DNA from: Halopseudomonas oceani
GTDB taxonomy: Bacteria; Pseudomonadota; Gammaproteobacteria; Pseudomonadales; Pseudomonadaceae
Length of the DNA stretch: 64,000 nucleotides
NCBI RefSeq assembly: GCF_002903165.1
Contig: NZ_PPSK01000004.1
Coordinates: forward strand, 267,483 to 331,482
Reading direction: 5' to 3'
The position numbers and the translations under genes were made by a program. Below the pieces are notes generated by a model, which was given only the letters and a program-made list of their open reading frames with translations, had not been told where the DNA came from and ran no database searches. Each line of letters begins with the position of its first letter. Position 1 is the stretch's first letter. Below are positions 44,994-53,803 of the stretch, piece by piece.

Positions 44994-45469
44994 TGTGCTG
45001 CTCCGTTTGGGTGAAATGAACGCACGCACCACAAGTGCGTGTTCAAGACCCACGCAGTCTGTCACGAGGCCAGCACGAAAGACTTGCCCCGAACGGCCAA
45101 CATAATTGACCGCAGAGGACATTCACCCAGTGAATTGACGGTAAAAACAAAACACCAAGCAACCTCACAGGAATCGCAAAAACCGGTATAAAGGAGCCAA
45201 GCATCGGGAAAACAGCGATTTAGAGCGGTTAATGTCGGAAACTCTCAGCCATCAAGCACGTCGCAGCCTCCTGCCACGAGTACCGAACAGCTCGCAGACA
45301 TACACCAGAACAGCTCTATGGCGCCGATTCTGTCGCAGTACATTCGTTGCAACATAATTTTGCTCTGCGGAATTATTAACGGGCTTTTCTACGGCCCGAT
45401 TATCGCTATACTGCCGACGGAAAAAGACAAAACTCGATTTTGTCACAACAATAATGGATCAGTGTGTCG
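44994..45469. promoter_or_regulatory. 476-bp divergent control region of module B
   Basis: No convincing gene is seen here. The region repeats the module A motifs GTCTGTCACGAG (45057-45068) and GGACATTCAC (45117-45126). A third, TTCGTTGCAACATAATTTTGC without its first base, lies at 45344-45363 close to the AraC gene. The middle part is unrelated to module A. Confidence 0.5.
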
Positions 45470-46495
45470 ATGCTAGAACACTCAAGCTCAGATTCCTTCG
45501 CACGCGTACGCGAAAGTGCTTTCTGGCTGCGCGCCATGGAACAGGCACTCAAGCAGTACGGCGTTTCCCTTGGTGAGTCACAACGCCTGTCACCCTGGAT
45601 CTCATTACCGGTCGGCCAACCTCAATTTGTAGATCAAGAGCTGTGTTCTCACGGCTGGAGTGAAGCTCTGCGGGTGTCGGAAGACCCTCATTTCGCTCTG
45701 CGCATGCACCGGGTTTTCGTCCCCACCCCCTTTGCCACGCTGGCCTTGGCCGCCGCTGCCAGCGAAAATATCGACGCCACGCTGTCGCTATTAAGCCGCT
45801 TCTTCAGCATTTTCAGCATCCAGTTGAAACTTGTTTGTGAACCGGACGAGGACGGCGTTGCACTGACGCTGCGTCCGATCGGCACGCCGCATCAGCAACA
45901 CCTGGAAGCCGTCATCGGCTACCTAGCCCGCTACTTCAACCGGCTGGACCTGGACGATCAAGGCCTGGTTCGCAAACTTCAGCTGGTGCGCAGCGAAGAG
46001 GACCCGGACGGCCAACGCCGCCTGTTCGCTCGCAACAACGTGGTGTTTGGCGACAGCTACGCTCTCGTACTGGATCGCCGCCTGATGCACAAGCCGCTGG
46101 CAACCTCCAGCCCGTTCACATTACCCAAGCTGGTTGAGATTCTTGAAGCCATGCTGGCAGTGCTGCCCAGTAACGATTTGAGCGAACAGGTAAAAAGACG
46201 AATCCACTTATTGCTCGGCTCAGGTGACATCAGTGCCGAGCGTGTAGCCGCGCCGCTCAACATCAGCCCACGCCACCTACGCCGCAAGCTTAGCCAAGAA
46301 GGCACCAGCTACGAGCAACTGGCCGACGATGTGCGCAGAGAAGCCGCTATCCGCATGATCAGCGACGGCGACCTATCCCTGACCAGCATTGCCTACGAAC
46401 TCGGTTTTCTCGACCCCAGCAGCTTCACCCGCGCGTTCCGCCGTTGGACCAACATGAGCCCAACGGCCTATCGGCGCGAGCTAAGCAAGCGCTGA
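45470..46495 (+). CDS. AraC-family regulator with arabinose-binding-like N-domain, module B
   Basis: A 341-aa AraC regulator. The C-terminal HTH (APLNISPRHLRRKLSQEGTSYEQLADDVR; SIAYELGFLDPSSFTRAFRRWTNMSP) is close to the module A paralogue, while the ligand domain is far more diverged. Start is uncertain: ATG at 45470, or GTG at 45464 two codons earlier; neither has a strong SD. Its stop abuts the stop of the next gene in a shared TGATCA palindrome. It is divergent from DUF1302/DUF1329 of module B. Confidence 0.86.
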   Translation: MLEHSSSDSFARVRESAFWLRAMEQALKQYGVSLGESQRLSPWISLPVGQPQFVDQELCSHGWSEALRVSEDPHFALRMHRVFVPTPFATLALAAAASENIDATLSLLSRFFSIFSIQLKLVCEPDEDGVALTLRPIGTPHQQHLEAVIGYLARYFNRLDLDDQGLVRKLQLVRSEEDPDGQRRLFARNNVVFGDSYALVLDRRLMHKPLATSSPFTLPKLVEILEAMLAVLPSNDLSEQVKRRIHLLLGSGDISAERVAAPLNISPRHLRRKLSQEGTSYEQLADDVRREAAIRMISDGDLSLTSIAYELGFLDPSSFTRAFRRWTNMSPTAYRRELSKR

Positions 46496-47341
46496 TCAGG
46501 CCTCCGGCTTAATAAACAGCAGCGTCATCCGGTCACTTTCACCCACCGCAAGGTAGTGCGCACGCTGTTCGTCGCCCAACCGCAGGGTCGGCGGCAATGT
46601 CCAGACGCCCTCCGGGTGCTCAGTTGTGTCGCGCGGGTTCTGGTTGACCGGGCTGACCGACAGCAACTCAAAACCAGCGCTGGCCGCCAGCTCGCGCACC
46701 TTCTCTTCAGTGACATAGCCTGACTCGATCATCTGCTCCAGCGAGGCACCTGCTTTCGCACGGTGCTCCACCACACCCAGCATGCCGCCCGGTTTGAGCA
46801 CCGCAAAGAACTTGTCAAACATCACCTGGGCCTCGCCTTCTCCCGCAGCAAGCCAGTTATGCACGTTGCGAAAGGTCAGCACCCGATCCGCACTGCCCGG
46901 CTCGGAAATGGCCAGATCAGGGTCGTAATTCAGGGTGGCGAGTTGCACCCGGTCGTAACGCTCCAGATGCTCTGCCAGCTTCGCCTCGAACTGAGCACGG
47001 GAGCGCCGGAAAAAGCCGACGTCACTCTCCGGGTCAAAATGCGCGGCAATCAGCGTACCCTTGTCACGCAGAAGCGGCGCCAACACTTCGGTGTACCAGC
47101 CGCCACCGGGCCAGACTTCCACTACAGTCTGCTCGGGAGTCACGCCGAAAAAGGTCAGAGTTTGCTCGGGGTTACGGTAGGCGTCGCGAGTAACATTAGT
47201 GATGGTACGACCACTGTTGCCAACGGCGGCGCGAATCGCTGCCACCTGCGTCTGGTCAAGCTGTGGCGGAGTTGTCGCTGCTGGCTCCTGAGCCTGGACA
47301 GTGGCGGCGCTGAGCAGCAGGGCATAAGCTAGTTTTCGCAT
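46496..47341 (-). CDS. Exported class I SAM-methyltransferase-like protein (COG4798 type)
   Basis: A 281-aa protein. Residues 1-18 are a good signal peptide (MRKLAYALLLSAATVQAQ). The mature part carries a methyltransferase fold with TVVEVWPGGGWYTEVLAPLL as motif I, DRVLTFRNVHNWLA and LKPGGMLGVVEHRA. The ATG at 47341 with AGAGGGAAG upstream is preferred; the longer frame lacks a signal. SAM is not thought to be available in the periplasm, so either the fold has another role or the leader is not cleaved. It is convergent with module B's AraC gene and divergent from arsS. Confidence 0.8.
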   Translation of the reverse strand: MRKLAYALLLSAATVQAQEPAATTPPQLDQTQVAAIRAAVGNSGRTITNVTRDAYRNPEQTLTFFGVTPEQTVVEVWPGGGWYTEVLAPLLRDKGTLIAAHFDPESDVGFFRRSRAQFEAKLAEHLERYDRVQLATLNYDPDLAISEPGSADRVLTFRNVHNWLAAGEGEAQVMFDKFFAVLKPGGMLGVVEHRAKAGASLEQMIESGYVTEEKVRELAASAGFELLSVSPVNQNPRDTTEHPEGVWTLPPTLRLGDEQRAHYLAVGESDRMTLLFIKPEA

Positions 47342-47405
47342 GGTCTTCCCTCTGTGCAAACGTGCTTTATGGCAGTGTGAATACGAGACTGAGATCAGCC
47401 GGCAT

Positions 47406-47467
47406 AGTTCAGTCATGCATCAGAGTTCAGTCATGTAACAGATGCGCTTTAACTGCGTCTGTTACAT
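47406..47467. promoter_or_regulatory. Direct repeats and long inverted repeat ahead of arsS
   Basis: AGTTCAGTCATG occurs at 47406-47417 and 47424-47435 (18-bp period). Overlapping the second copy, ATGTAACAGATGCG (47433-47446) pairs with GCGTCTGTTACAT (47455-47467) in a 13-bp arm with one mismatch region and an 8-nt loop. The arm ends 10 nt before the GAGGAG ribosome site of arsS, so it could be a protein operator or a translational switch. Confidence 0.5.
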
Positions 47468-47485
47468 AACCAACGAGGAGATACC

Positions 47486-48454
47486 GTGCGCGATACCCTG
47501 CCCCTGCTCAATACCCTGGACTTTCCGCCGCTGCGTCGTGGCGCGCTGGAAACGCTGCAGGTAAACCTGACCTACCGCTGCAACCAGCGTTGCCTGCACT
47601 GCCACGTCAACGCCGGCCCAACCCGCACCGAGGCCATGTCGGACGAGCTGATCGAGCTGCTGTGTGACGTCATTGACGCTCACCCGGTCAGCACGCTGGA
47701 TCTGACCGGCGGGGCGCCGGAGATGCATCCGCAGTTTCGCACTTTGGTCACCCGCGCCCGCGCAGCGGGGCTGAAGGTGATCGACCGCTGCAATCTGACC
47801 ATTTTGTCCGAACCCGACCATGAGGATCTGGCGCAATTCCTTGCCGATTCGGGCGTGGCGATTTCCGCCTCCCTGCCCTGCTATTCGCGCGACAACGTCG
47901 ACAGCCAGCGCGGCGACGGCGTGTTCGAGCGCAGCATCGCCGGGCTCAGGCAGCTGAACGCGTTGGGCTACGGCCAGCCAGGCAGCGATCTGGAACTGAA
48001 TCTGGTCTACAACCCGCAAGGCCCAAGCCTGCCGCCACCGCAGCAAGCGCTGGAAGCAGACTATAAACAGCACCTGCAGGAAGACTTCGGCATCCAGTTC
48101 AACCACCTGCACACCATCACCAACCAGCCGATTGCCCGCTTCGGCAGTACCCTGGTAAGTCGCGGCCAGTTCAACCAGTACATGCAGCTGCTGCGCGACA
48201 ACTTCAGCGCGGACAACCTGCCCGGCCTGATGTGCCGCAGTACTGTCAGCGTCGACTGGCGCGGCTATTTATACGACTGCGATTTCAACCAGATGCTGGA
48301 GCTGCCCATGCCGGTACTGGCGTCGGACCGTCCGCACCTGCGTGATCTGCTCAACGCCGATCTGCCCGACCACCCCATCGCCACCCGCGACCACTGCTTC
48401 GCCTGCACCGCAGGACAGGGCTCCAGCTGCGGCGGCGTTCTCAACACAAACTGA
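47486..48454 (+). CDS. arsS: Arsenosugar biosynthesis radical SAM protein ArsS
   Basis: A 322-aa radical SAM enzyme. The cluster motif NLTYRCNQRCLHCHVNAGP gives CxxxCxxC. The C-terminal half has the ArsS-specific CRSTVSVDWRGYLYDCDFNQML and a Cys-rich tail (HCFACTAGQGSSCGG), the DUF3641-type extension. ArsS proteins transfer a 5'-deoxyadenosyl group to dimethylarsenite, the first committed step of arsenosugars. GTG start with GAGGAG 6 nt upstream. It leads the cluster up to 54433. No ArsM arsenite methyltransferase is visible in the window. Confidence 0.92.
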   Translation: MRDTLPLLNTLDFPPLRRGALETLQVNLTYRCNQRCLHCHVNAGPTRTEAMSDELIELLCDVIDAHPVSTLDLTGGAPEMHPQFRTLVTRARAAGLKVIDRCNLTILSEPDHEDLAQFLADSGVAISASLPCYSRDNVDSQRGDGVFERSIAGLRQLNALGYGQPGSDLELNLVYNPQGPSLPPPQQALEADYKQHLQEDFGIQFNHLHTITNQPIARFGSTLVSRGQFNQYMQLLRDNFSADNLPGLMCRSTVSVDWRGYLYDCDFNQMLELPMPVLASDRPHLRDLLNADLPDHPIATRDHCFACTAGQGSSCGGVLNTN

Positions 48455-48475
48455 TCAGGGACAGGATTGCACCAA

Positions 48476-49858
48476 ATGACCGCAACCAGCCTTACCGGCC
48501 TGTTTTTCTGGGGCTTTCTGATCGCCTACGGCGGCTTGATGTACTGGCTCTCGCCGCGCACTGTGACCATTGGCGGCTTCTTCAATGGTGAAGACAGCCA
48601 GGGTCGCCAGGCCTCGCCACTGCTGCTGACCACCAGCATCTTCATCAGCTGGATCTTCGCCAAATCGGTCACCAATGCCGCCAATCTCGGTGCCGAATTT
48701 GGTCTGGTCGGCGGCCTGGCCTACGCCACCTACTGGCTGTCTATCCCGCTCTGCGGGCTGGTGATCTACCGCCTGCGCCGACGTTTTCAGGCAACCAGTC
48801 TGGTCAGCTTTCTGACCAGTAACTACGGCCGCGGCGCTGCGCTGGCGTTCTCCGCGGCCATTCTGATTCGCCTGTTCAACGAGGTCTGGAGCAACACCGC
48901 CGTGGTCGGCGGCTACTACGGCGACAGCGGCAGCCCGGCGTTTATTGGCGCAGCACTGCTGTTTACCGCTGTGACGCTGGCCTACAGCCTGCGTGGCGGG
49001 CTGCGCAGCTCAATCCTGACCGACGCGGCGCAGGCGGCGATCTTCGTCATCGCACTGGTCTGGGTGCTGGGATTGGTATTGCCGAATCACAGCACCGCCG
49101 AGCTGACCAGCACCAGACACTGGGCGCTCAACGCCGGTGTGGATCTGTTTCTGGTCGCCTGCCTGCAGCTGCTTAGCTACCCCTTCCACGACCCGGTACT
49201 GACCGACCGAGGCTTTATCAGCGAAGAGAAATCCATGCTGCGTGCCTTCACCCTGGCTGGCGTGCTCGGGTTCGTTGCCATTCTGGCCTTCAGCCTGATC
49301 GGCGTGCACGCCACCCTCGGTGGCATCGAGGCCGGTGGTAACGTACCAGCGGCGCTGGCGAAAAGCCTCGGCGTTGGCGCGCTGATTGTGATGACGCTGG
49401 TGATGATCTCCGCCGCTGGCTCCACCCTGGACTCGACCTTCTCCAGCCTCGCCCGCCTCAGCGGCCGCGAGTTGCCCGCCCTGCTGCAGCGTGATCTGGG
49501 CCAGAAGGCGATTGGTGTCGGCATGGCCACCATGCTGGTGTTCGCCCTGCTCGGCAACCTGCCGATGCTCGCCGGCACCGACATTCTCAAGGCCACCACC
49601 ATCAGCGGCACCATGGTCATCGGGTTGGCCCCGGTGTTCCTGTTGCACGGCTTCGTGCGGCCCACCCGTCTCGGCTTTCACCTGAGTTTCTGGACCGGTA
49701 TCGGGCTGGGCGTTGCCCTCACCCTCGGCTGGATTCCGCAGAGCTGGGCTATTGGTGACGGTCGCTACGCGCTGCTGCTCGGCACCAACCTGTACGGGCT
49801 GATTCTGTGTACCGCCGGCTACCTGTTGCCCGGCATGATGATCCGGAGAGCCGCATGA
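48476..49858 (+). CDS. Sodium:solute symporter family protein
   Basis: A 460-aa SSS-family transporter with about 13 hydrophobic segments (IFISWIFAKSVTNAANLGAEFGLVGG; DAAQAAIFVIALVW; MISAAGSTLDSTFSSLARL, where the Ser/Thr pair matches the Na+ site). The ATG at 48476 is taken; a TTG nine nt earlier is less likely. It lies 21 nt after arsS and its stop overlaps the next start. Import of an arsenosugar precursor or export of product is inferred from context only. Confidence 0.85.
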   Translation: MTATSLTGLFFWGFLIAYGGLMYWLSPRTVTIGGFFNGEDSQGRQASPLLLTTSIFISWIFAKSVTNAANLGAEFGLVGGLAYATYWLSIPLCGLVIYRLRRRFQATSLVSFLTSNYGRGAALAFSAAILIRLFNEVWSNTAVVGGYYGDSGSPAFIGAALLFTAVTLAYSLRGGLRSSILTDAAQAAIFVIALVWVLGLVLPNHSTAELTSTRHWALNAGVDLFLVACLQLLSYPFHDPVLTDRGFISEEKSMLRAFTLAGVLGFVAILAFSLIGVHATLGGIEAGGNVPAALAKSLGVGALIVMTLVMISAAGSTLDSTFSSLARLSGRELPALLQRDLGQKAIGVGMATMLVFALLGNLPMLAGTDILKATTISGTMVIGLAPVFLLHGFVRPTRLGFHLSFWTGIGLGVALTLGWIPQSWAIGDGRYALLLGTNLYGLILCTAGYLLPGMMIRRAA

Positions 49859-50814
49859 GCAAGGGACACAGTTGCCCGGCAGACTATCGTCTGCCCGCCG
49901 AGACCTTCAGCGCCCGCGCAAACCTTGCGTGCGACGTGCTGTACGTGATCGGCGGGCTCTATGGTAATCGTCAGGCGCTGGACGCCATCGAGCGGCGCGT
50001 CGCAGGCGAACCCGGCGCAACAGCCGTGTTCAACGGTGACGCCCACTGGTTCGACCACGACCCGGCGGTGTTCAGCGACATCGAGCAACGCCTGCAACGG
50101 CACTCCCCGCTGCGCGGCAATGTAGAAACCGAACTGGCCCGCGCGGGCGACGACTTTGGCTGCGGCTGCGCCTACCCGGAGCAGACCGATGCCGTCACGG
50201 TCGAGCGCTCCAACCGCATTCATCAGCAACTGCAACAGACAGTGGACGGTATGCCCGGCATGGCGGAACAGCTCGGCAACCGCCCCGCCACCCTGATAGC
50301 CGAGGTCGCCGGCGAGCGCATCGCCATCACCCACGGCGATGAGCAGTCACTGGCCGGCTGGCAGTGCGATCATGCCCGACTGCAAAGCCCCGAACGCCAG
50401 CAGCAACTGGACCACTGGTTCGCAGAAAACCGCATCCGTGTGCTGGCCTGCAGCCACACCTGCAGCCCGGCCGCGCTGAGCAACGGCGAGTGGGCGGTGA
50501 TCAACAACGGTGCCGCCGGCATGCCCAACTTCAACAACGGCCGCTATGGCCTGATCACCCGCATCGCACCGCGACCCTCTGCAGCAGCTATCTATCGCGC
50601 GCAGGTCGGGCCGCTGGTGGTCGAAGCACTGCCCGTCACTTACGATCAGCGCGCCTTTGCCGCTGAGTTCAAACGCCAGTGGCCTGACAACTCATCCGCT
50701 GCGCTGTCGTATTGGCAGCGCATCAACCAAGGAACCGACATGACGCCCGAACAGGCCTGCATCAAGGGCTTTACCCTCGCCAACACGCTTTGTGCGCTGG
50801 AGATGCTGTCATGA
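49855..50814 (+). CDS. Metallophosphoesterase-fold protein with altered metal motifs
   Basis: A 319-aa protein starting at ATG 49855 (overlaps the symporter stop; CCGGAGAG upstream). It follows a calcineurin-like layout, but canonical ligands are changed. Motif I reads LYVIGGLYGNRQAL where DxHGN is expected. Motif II keeps FNGDAHWFD. Motif III reads GNVETELAR instead of GNHE. Later AITHGDE and LACSHTCSP correspond to the GH and GHxH motifs. It may be a family-specific variant, a different metal site, or catalytically dead. It overlaps the next gene by ATGA, so it is stably kept in the operon. Confidence 0.72.
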   Translation: MSKGHSCPADYRLPAETFSARANLACDVLYVIGGLYGNRQALDAIERRVAGEPGATAVFNGDAHWFDHDPAVFSDIEQRLQRHSPLRGNVETELARAGDDFGCGCAYPEQTDAVTVERSNRIHQQLQQTVDGMPGMAEQLGNRPATLIAEVAGERIAITHGDEQSLAGWQCDHARLQSPERQQQLDHWFAENRIRVLACSHTCSPAALSNGEWAVINNGAAGMPNFNNGRYGLITRIAPRPSAAAIYRAQVGPLVVEALPVTYDQRAFAAEFKRQWPDNSSAALSYWQRINQGTDMTPEQACIKGFTLANTLCALEMLS

Positions 50815-52952
50815 ACCTGCGTCGTCTGTTGCTGCTGGCCGTGGTCGTGGCGCTGGTCGCGGGGTTCTTTGCCTCGGGTCTGCAGCAGCACCTGAGTCTG
50901 GACGCGCTGAAAACCCAGCAACAGGTCCTTGAACAGCAGGTGACCAACCAGCCAATGCTCGCCAGCGCCCTGTATGTGGGGCTCTATGTGCTGGTGACGG
51001 CGCTGTCGCTGCCCGGCGCCGCGCTGCTGACCCTGATCGGCGGCGCCCTGTTTGGCCTTGGCTGGGGTCTGCTGCTGGTGTCCTTTGCTTCCACCGCCGG
51101 CGCCACATTGGCGATGCTGATCAGCCGCTTTCTGTTGCAGGACTGGGTTCAGCAGCGCTTTGGCTCACGACTGGAACGCATCAACCAGGGCATCGACCGC
51201 GAAGGCGCGTTCTACCTGTTTGCCCTGCGGCTGGTGCCGGCGTTTCCGTTCTTTCTGATCAATCTGGCGATGGGCCTCACCCGCCTGCCCGCCCGCACCT
51301 TCTGGTGGGTCAGCCAACTCGGCATGTTGCCCGGCACCCTGGTTTACGTAAACGCCGGCCGCGAACTCGGGCAGCTGGACTCACTGGCCGGCATCCTCTC
51401 GCCGGGCCTGCTCGGCGCCTTCGTGCTGCTGGGACTGTTCCCACTGATTGCCCGGCGCCTGCTGGACGTGATCAAGGCCCGTCGCGTCTACAAAGGCTGG
51501 CAGAAGCCCAAACAGTTCGACCGCAATCTGGTGGTAATTGGTGCTGGCAGCGGCGGACTGGTCAGCGCGTACATTGCCGCAGCGGTCAAGGCCGACGTCA
51601 GCCTGATCGAGAAACACGCCATGGGCGGCGATTGCCTCAACACCGGCTGCGTGCCCTCAAAGGCGTTGATCCGCTCGGCAAAACTGGCCGCCGAGGTCCG
51701 CAAGGCGCCCGCGTTGGGCTACAGCCACGCCGAAGCAACCGTCGACTTTGCCGCGGTAATGGAACGCGTCCAGCGGGTAATCAAGCAGATCGAGCCACAT
51801 GATTCGGTCGAGCGCTACACCGACCTCGGCGTCGACGTGATCACCGGTGAGGCGCGCATCACCTCACCCTGGCACGTCGAGGTAAACGGGCGCAGCATCA
51901 GCACGCGCAATATCATCATCGCTGCCGGTGCGCGCCCCCTGGTACCGGAGTTGCCGGGGCTCGACAGCGTGCCGATGGTCACCTCGGACACCGTATGGAA
52001 GCTGCGCCAGCAACCGCGCCGGTTGCTGGTACTCGGCGGCGGCCCGATCGGCTGCGAGCTGGCACTGGCCTTCCAGCAGCTCGGCTCGCAGGTCATCCAG
52101 GTTGAGCGCGGCAACCGCCTGCTGCCCCGTGAAGACGCCGACGCCAGCGAACTGGTGACGGTCAGTCTGGGCAGCGCAGGGGTCGATCTGCGCCTCAACC
52201 ACCAGGCCGAGCGCTTTGAACTGCGCAATGGCACACCGACCGTTATCTGCCGCTCGCAGGACAGTGACCAGTCAGTAGAAATCGAGTTTGACTGCGTGCT
52301 GGTTGCCCTCGGCCGGGTAGCCAACACCCAGGGCTATGGCATCGAAACGCTGGGCCTGACAGTGCGCGACAACGGCACGCTGGAGACCAACGAGTATCTC
52401 GCCACCCGCTTCCCCAACGTTTTCGCCGTGGGGGATGTAACCGGCCCGTACCAGTTTACCCACGCGGCATCACATCAGGCCTGGTATGCCGCCGTCAACG
52501 CGCTGTTCGGCAGCTTCCGCCGCTTCAAAGTGGATTACCGGGTACTTCCGCACTGCACCTTTACCGACCCGGAGGTCGCCCGCGTCGGGCTGTCGGAAAC
52601 CGAAGCGCAGGAGCAAGGGGTGAAATATGAGGTAACCCGCTACGGTATCGACGACCTGGACCGTGCTATTGCCGACGAAGCCGCAGAAGGCTTCGTCAAA
52701 GTCCTGACCGAGCCCGGCCGCGACCGCATTCTCGGCGTCACCATCGTCGGCGCCCACGCCGGTGAGCTGATCGCCGAATACGTGCTGGCGATGAAGCACA
52801 ACCTCGGCCTGAACAAGATCCTCGGCACCGTACACAGCTACCCAACCCTGAGCGAAGCCAACAAGTACGCCGCTGGCCAATGGAAACGTGCCCATCAGCC
52901 GGAACGCCTGCTGCAATGGGTAGCACGCTTTCACGCCTGGAGGCGCGGTTGA
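50811..52952 (+). CDS. TVP38/TMEM64-pyridine nucleotide-disulfide oxidoreductase fusion
   Basis: A 713-aa fusion. Residues 1-235 are a TVP38/DedA-like (SNARE-associated PF09335) membrane domain with FYLFALRLVPAFPFFLINLAMGLTRLP. Residues about 240-710 are a class I flavoprotein disulfide reductase: FAD site LVVIGAGSGGLVSAYIAAAV, redox-active GGDCLNTGCVPSKAL, NAD site LLVLGGGPIGCELALAF, FAVGDVTGPYQFTHAA, and C-terminal HSYPTLSEAN with the His-Glu dyad. It resembles mercuric or lipoamide reductases but lacks the MerA C-terminal Cys pair. In this cluster it may keep an arsenic thiol species reduced at the membrane. Confidence 0.88.
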   Translation: MNLRRLLLLAVVVALVAGFFASGLQQHLSLDALKTQQQVLEQQVTNQPMLASALYVGLYVLVTALSLPGAALLTLIGGALFGLGWGLLLVSFASTAGATLAMLISRFLLQDWVQQRFGSRLERINQGIDREGAFYLFALRLVPAFPFFLINLAMGLTRLPARTFWWVSQLGMLPGTLVYVNAGRELGQLDSLAGILSPGLLGAFVLLGLFPLIARRLLDVIKARRVYKGWQKPKQFDRNLVVIGAGSGGLVSAYIAAAVKADVSLIEKHAMGGDCLNTGCVPSKALIRSAKLAAEVRKAPALGYSHAEATVDFAAVMERVQRVIKQIEPHDSVERYTDLGVDVITGEARITSPWHVEVNGRSISTRNIIIAAGARPLVPELPGLDSVPMVTSDTVWKLRQQPRRLLVLGGGPIGCELALAFQQLGSQVIQVERGNRLLPREDADASELVTVSLGSAGVDLRLNHQAERFELRNGTPTVICRSQDSDQSVEIEFDCVLVALGRVANTQGYGIETLGLTVRDNGTLETNEYLATRFPNVFAVGDVTGPYQFTHAASHQAWYAAVNALFGSFRRFKVDYRVLPHCTFTDPEVARVGLSETEAQEQGVKYEVTRYGIDDLDRAIADEAAEGFVKVLTEPGRDRILGVTIVGAHAGELIAEYVLAMKHNLGLNKILGTVHSYPTLSEANKYAAGQWKRAHQPERLLQWVARFHAWRRG

Positions 52953-53626
52953 AGCTGTCGATCATCATGCCGGTGCGCAACGAAGCTGCCGGCATCGTTG
53001 CCGCCCTTACGCCGCTGCAACCACTGCGCGGCGAGCTGGAACTCATTCTGGTCGATGGCGGCAGCATCGACGAGACCCTCGCCCTCGCTGCGCCGCTGGT
53101 CGATCAACTGATTCAATCAGAGCCGGGCCGGGCAACCCAGATGAACGCTGGAGCGGCGCTGGCCCACGGCGATTGGCTGCTGTTTCTGCACGCCGACACC
53201 TGCCTGCCCAACGGCTTCATCGGCCTGCTGCCGGAGCCAGGCAGCCCGCATCGCTGGGGCCGTTTTGACGTCCGGCTCAGCCCCTCCTCGCCGCTGCTGG
53301 CGGTGGTCGCGTGGATGATGAACCTGCGCTCACGGCTGACTGCGGTCTGCACTGGCGATCAGGCCATCTTTGTCGAGCGCCGCCTGTTCGACCAGTTTGG
53401 CGGCTATGCGCCTATCGCCCTGATGGAAGACATCGAGCTGAGCAAACGGCTGCGCCGCCAAAGCAGGCCGCTGTGCCTGTCCGAGCGCCTCACCACCTCC
53501 AGCCGACGCTGGCAGCAGAACGGCACCCTGCGCACCATCGCGCTGATGTGGCAGCTGCGGCTGCGCTACTGGCTAGGGGCAGATCCAAGCGAACTGGCCC
53601 GGCAATACAGTGGTCGACGCAATTAA
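52949..53626 (+). CDS. TIGR04283-type arsenosugar-cluster glycosyltransferase
   Basis: A 225-aa GT2-like glycosyltransferase. Family blocks: LSIIMPVRNEAAGI, LILVDGGSIDET, EPGRATQMNAGAALAHGDWLLFLHADT, RWGRFDVRLS and GDQAIFVERRLFDQFGGYAPIALMEDIEL. TTG at 52949 is chosen as start: TGGAGG lies 6 nt upstream, it overlaps the previous stop, and residues LKLSIIMPV begin the domain; a longer ATG frame (52880) would add unrelated sequence. TIGR04283 proteins are regular partners of ArsS. Confidence 0.87.
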   Translation: MKLSIIMPVRNEAAGIVAALTPLQPLRGELELILVDGGSIDETLALAAPLVDQLIQSEPGRATQMNAGAALAHGDWLLFLHADTCLPNGFIGLLPEPGSPHRWGRFDVRLSPSSPLLAVVAWMMNLRSRLTAVCTGDQAIFVERRLFDQFGGYAPIALMEDIELSKRLRRQSRPLCLSERLTTSSRRWQQNGTLRTIALMWQLRLRYWLGADPSELARQYSGRRN

Positions 53627-53803
53627 ACATGACCAGCAGCCGGCGGACGCAGCAGCCTGCCAGCGAAGAATCTATGCTGAAACACGGAACGACGACCTGC
53701 GTCACAAAAAAGCGCCATTGCCCGAGCATACCCGCCGGGCTGGCGAACATTTTGCAGGAGTCTAGGTCACAGCACCTAAGTGCCCCGCAAGCGAGAAACA
53801 GCC

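Noticed and set aside
45252..45446. 64-codon minus-strand frame in the module B control region
   Set aside because: No ribosome site or homology, and it spans the motif conserved with module A, which better explains the sequence.
52880..52948. N-terminal extension of the TIGR04283 glycosyltransferase starting METCPS
   Set aside because: It lies inside the oxidoreductase gene and has no homology; TTG 52949 with TGGAGG is the better start.
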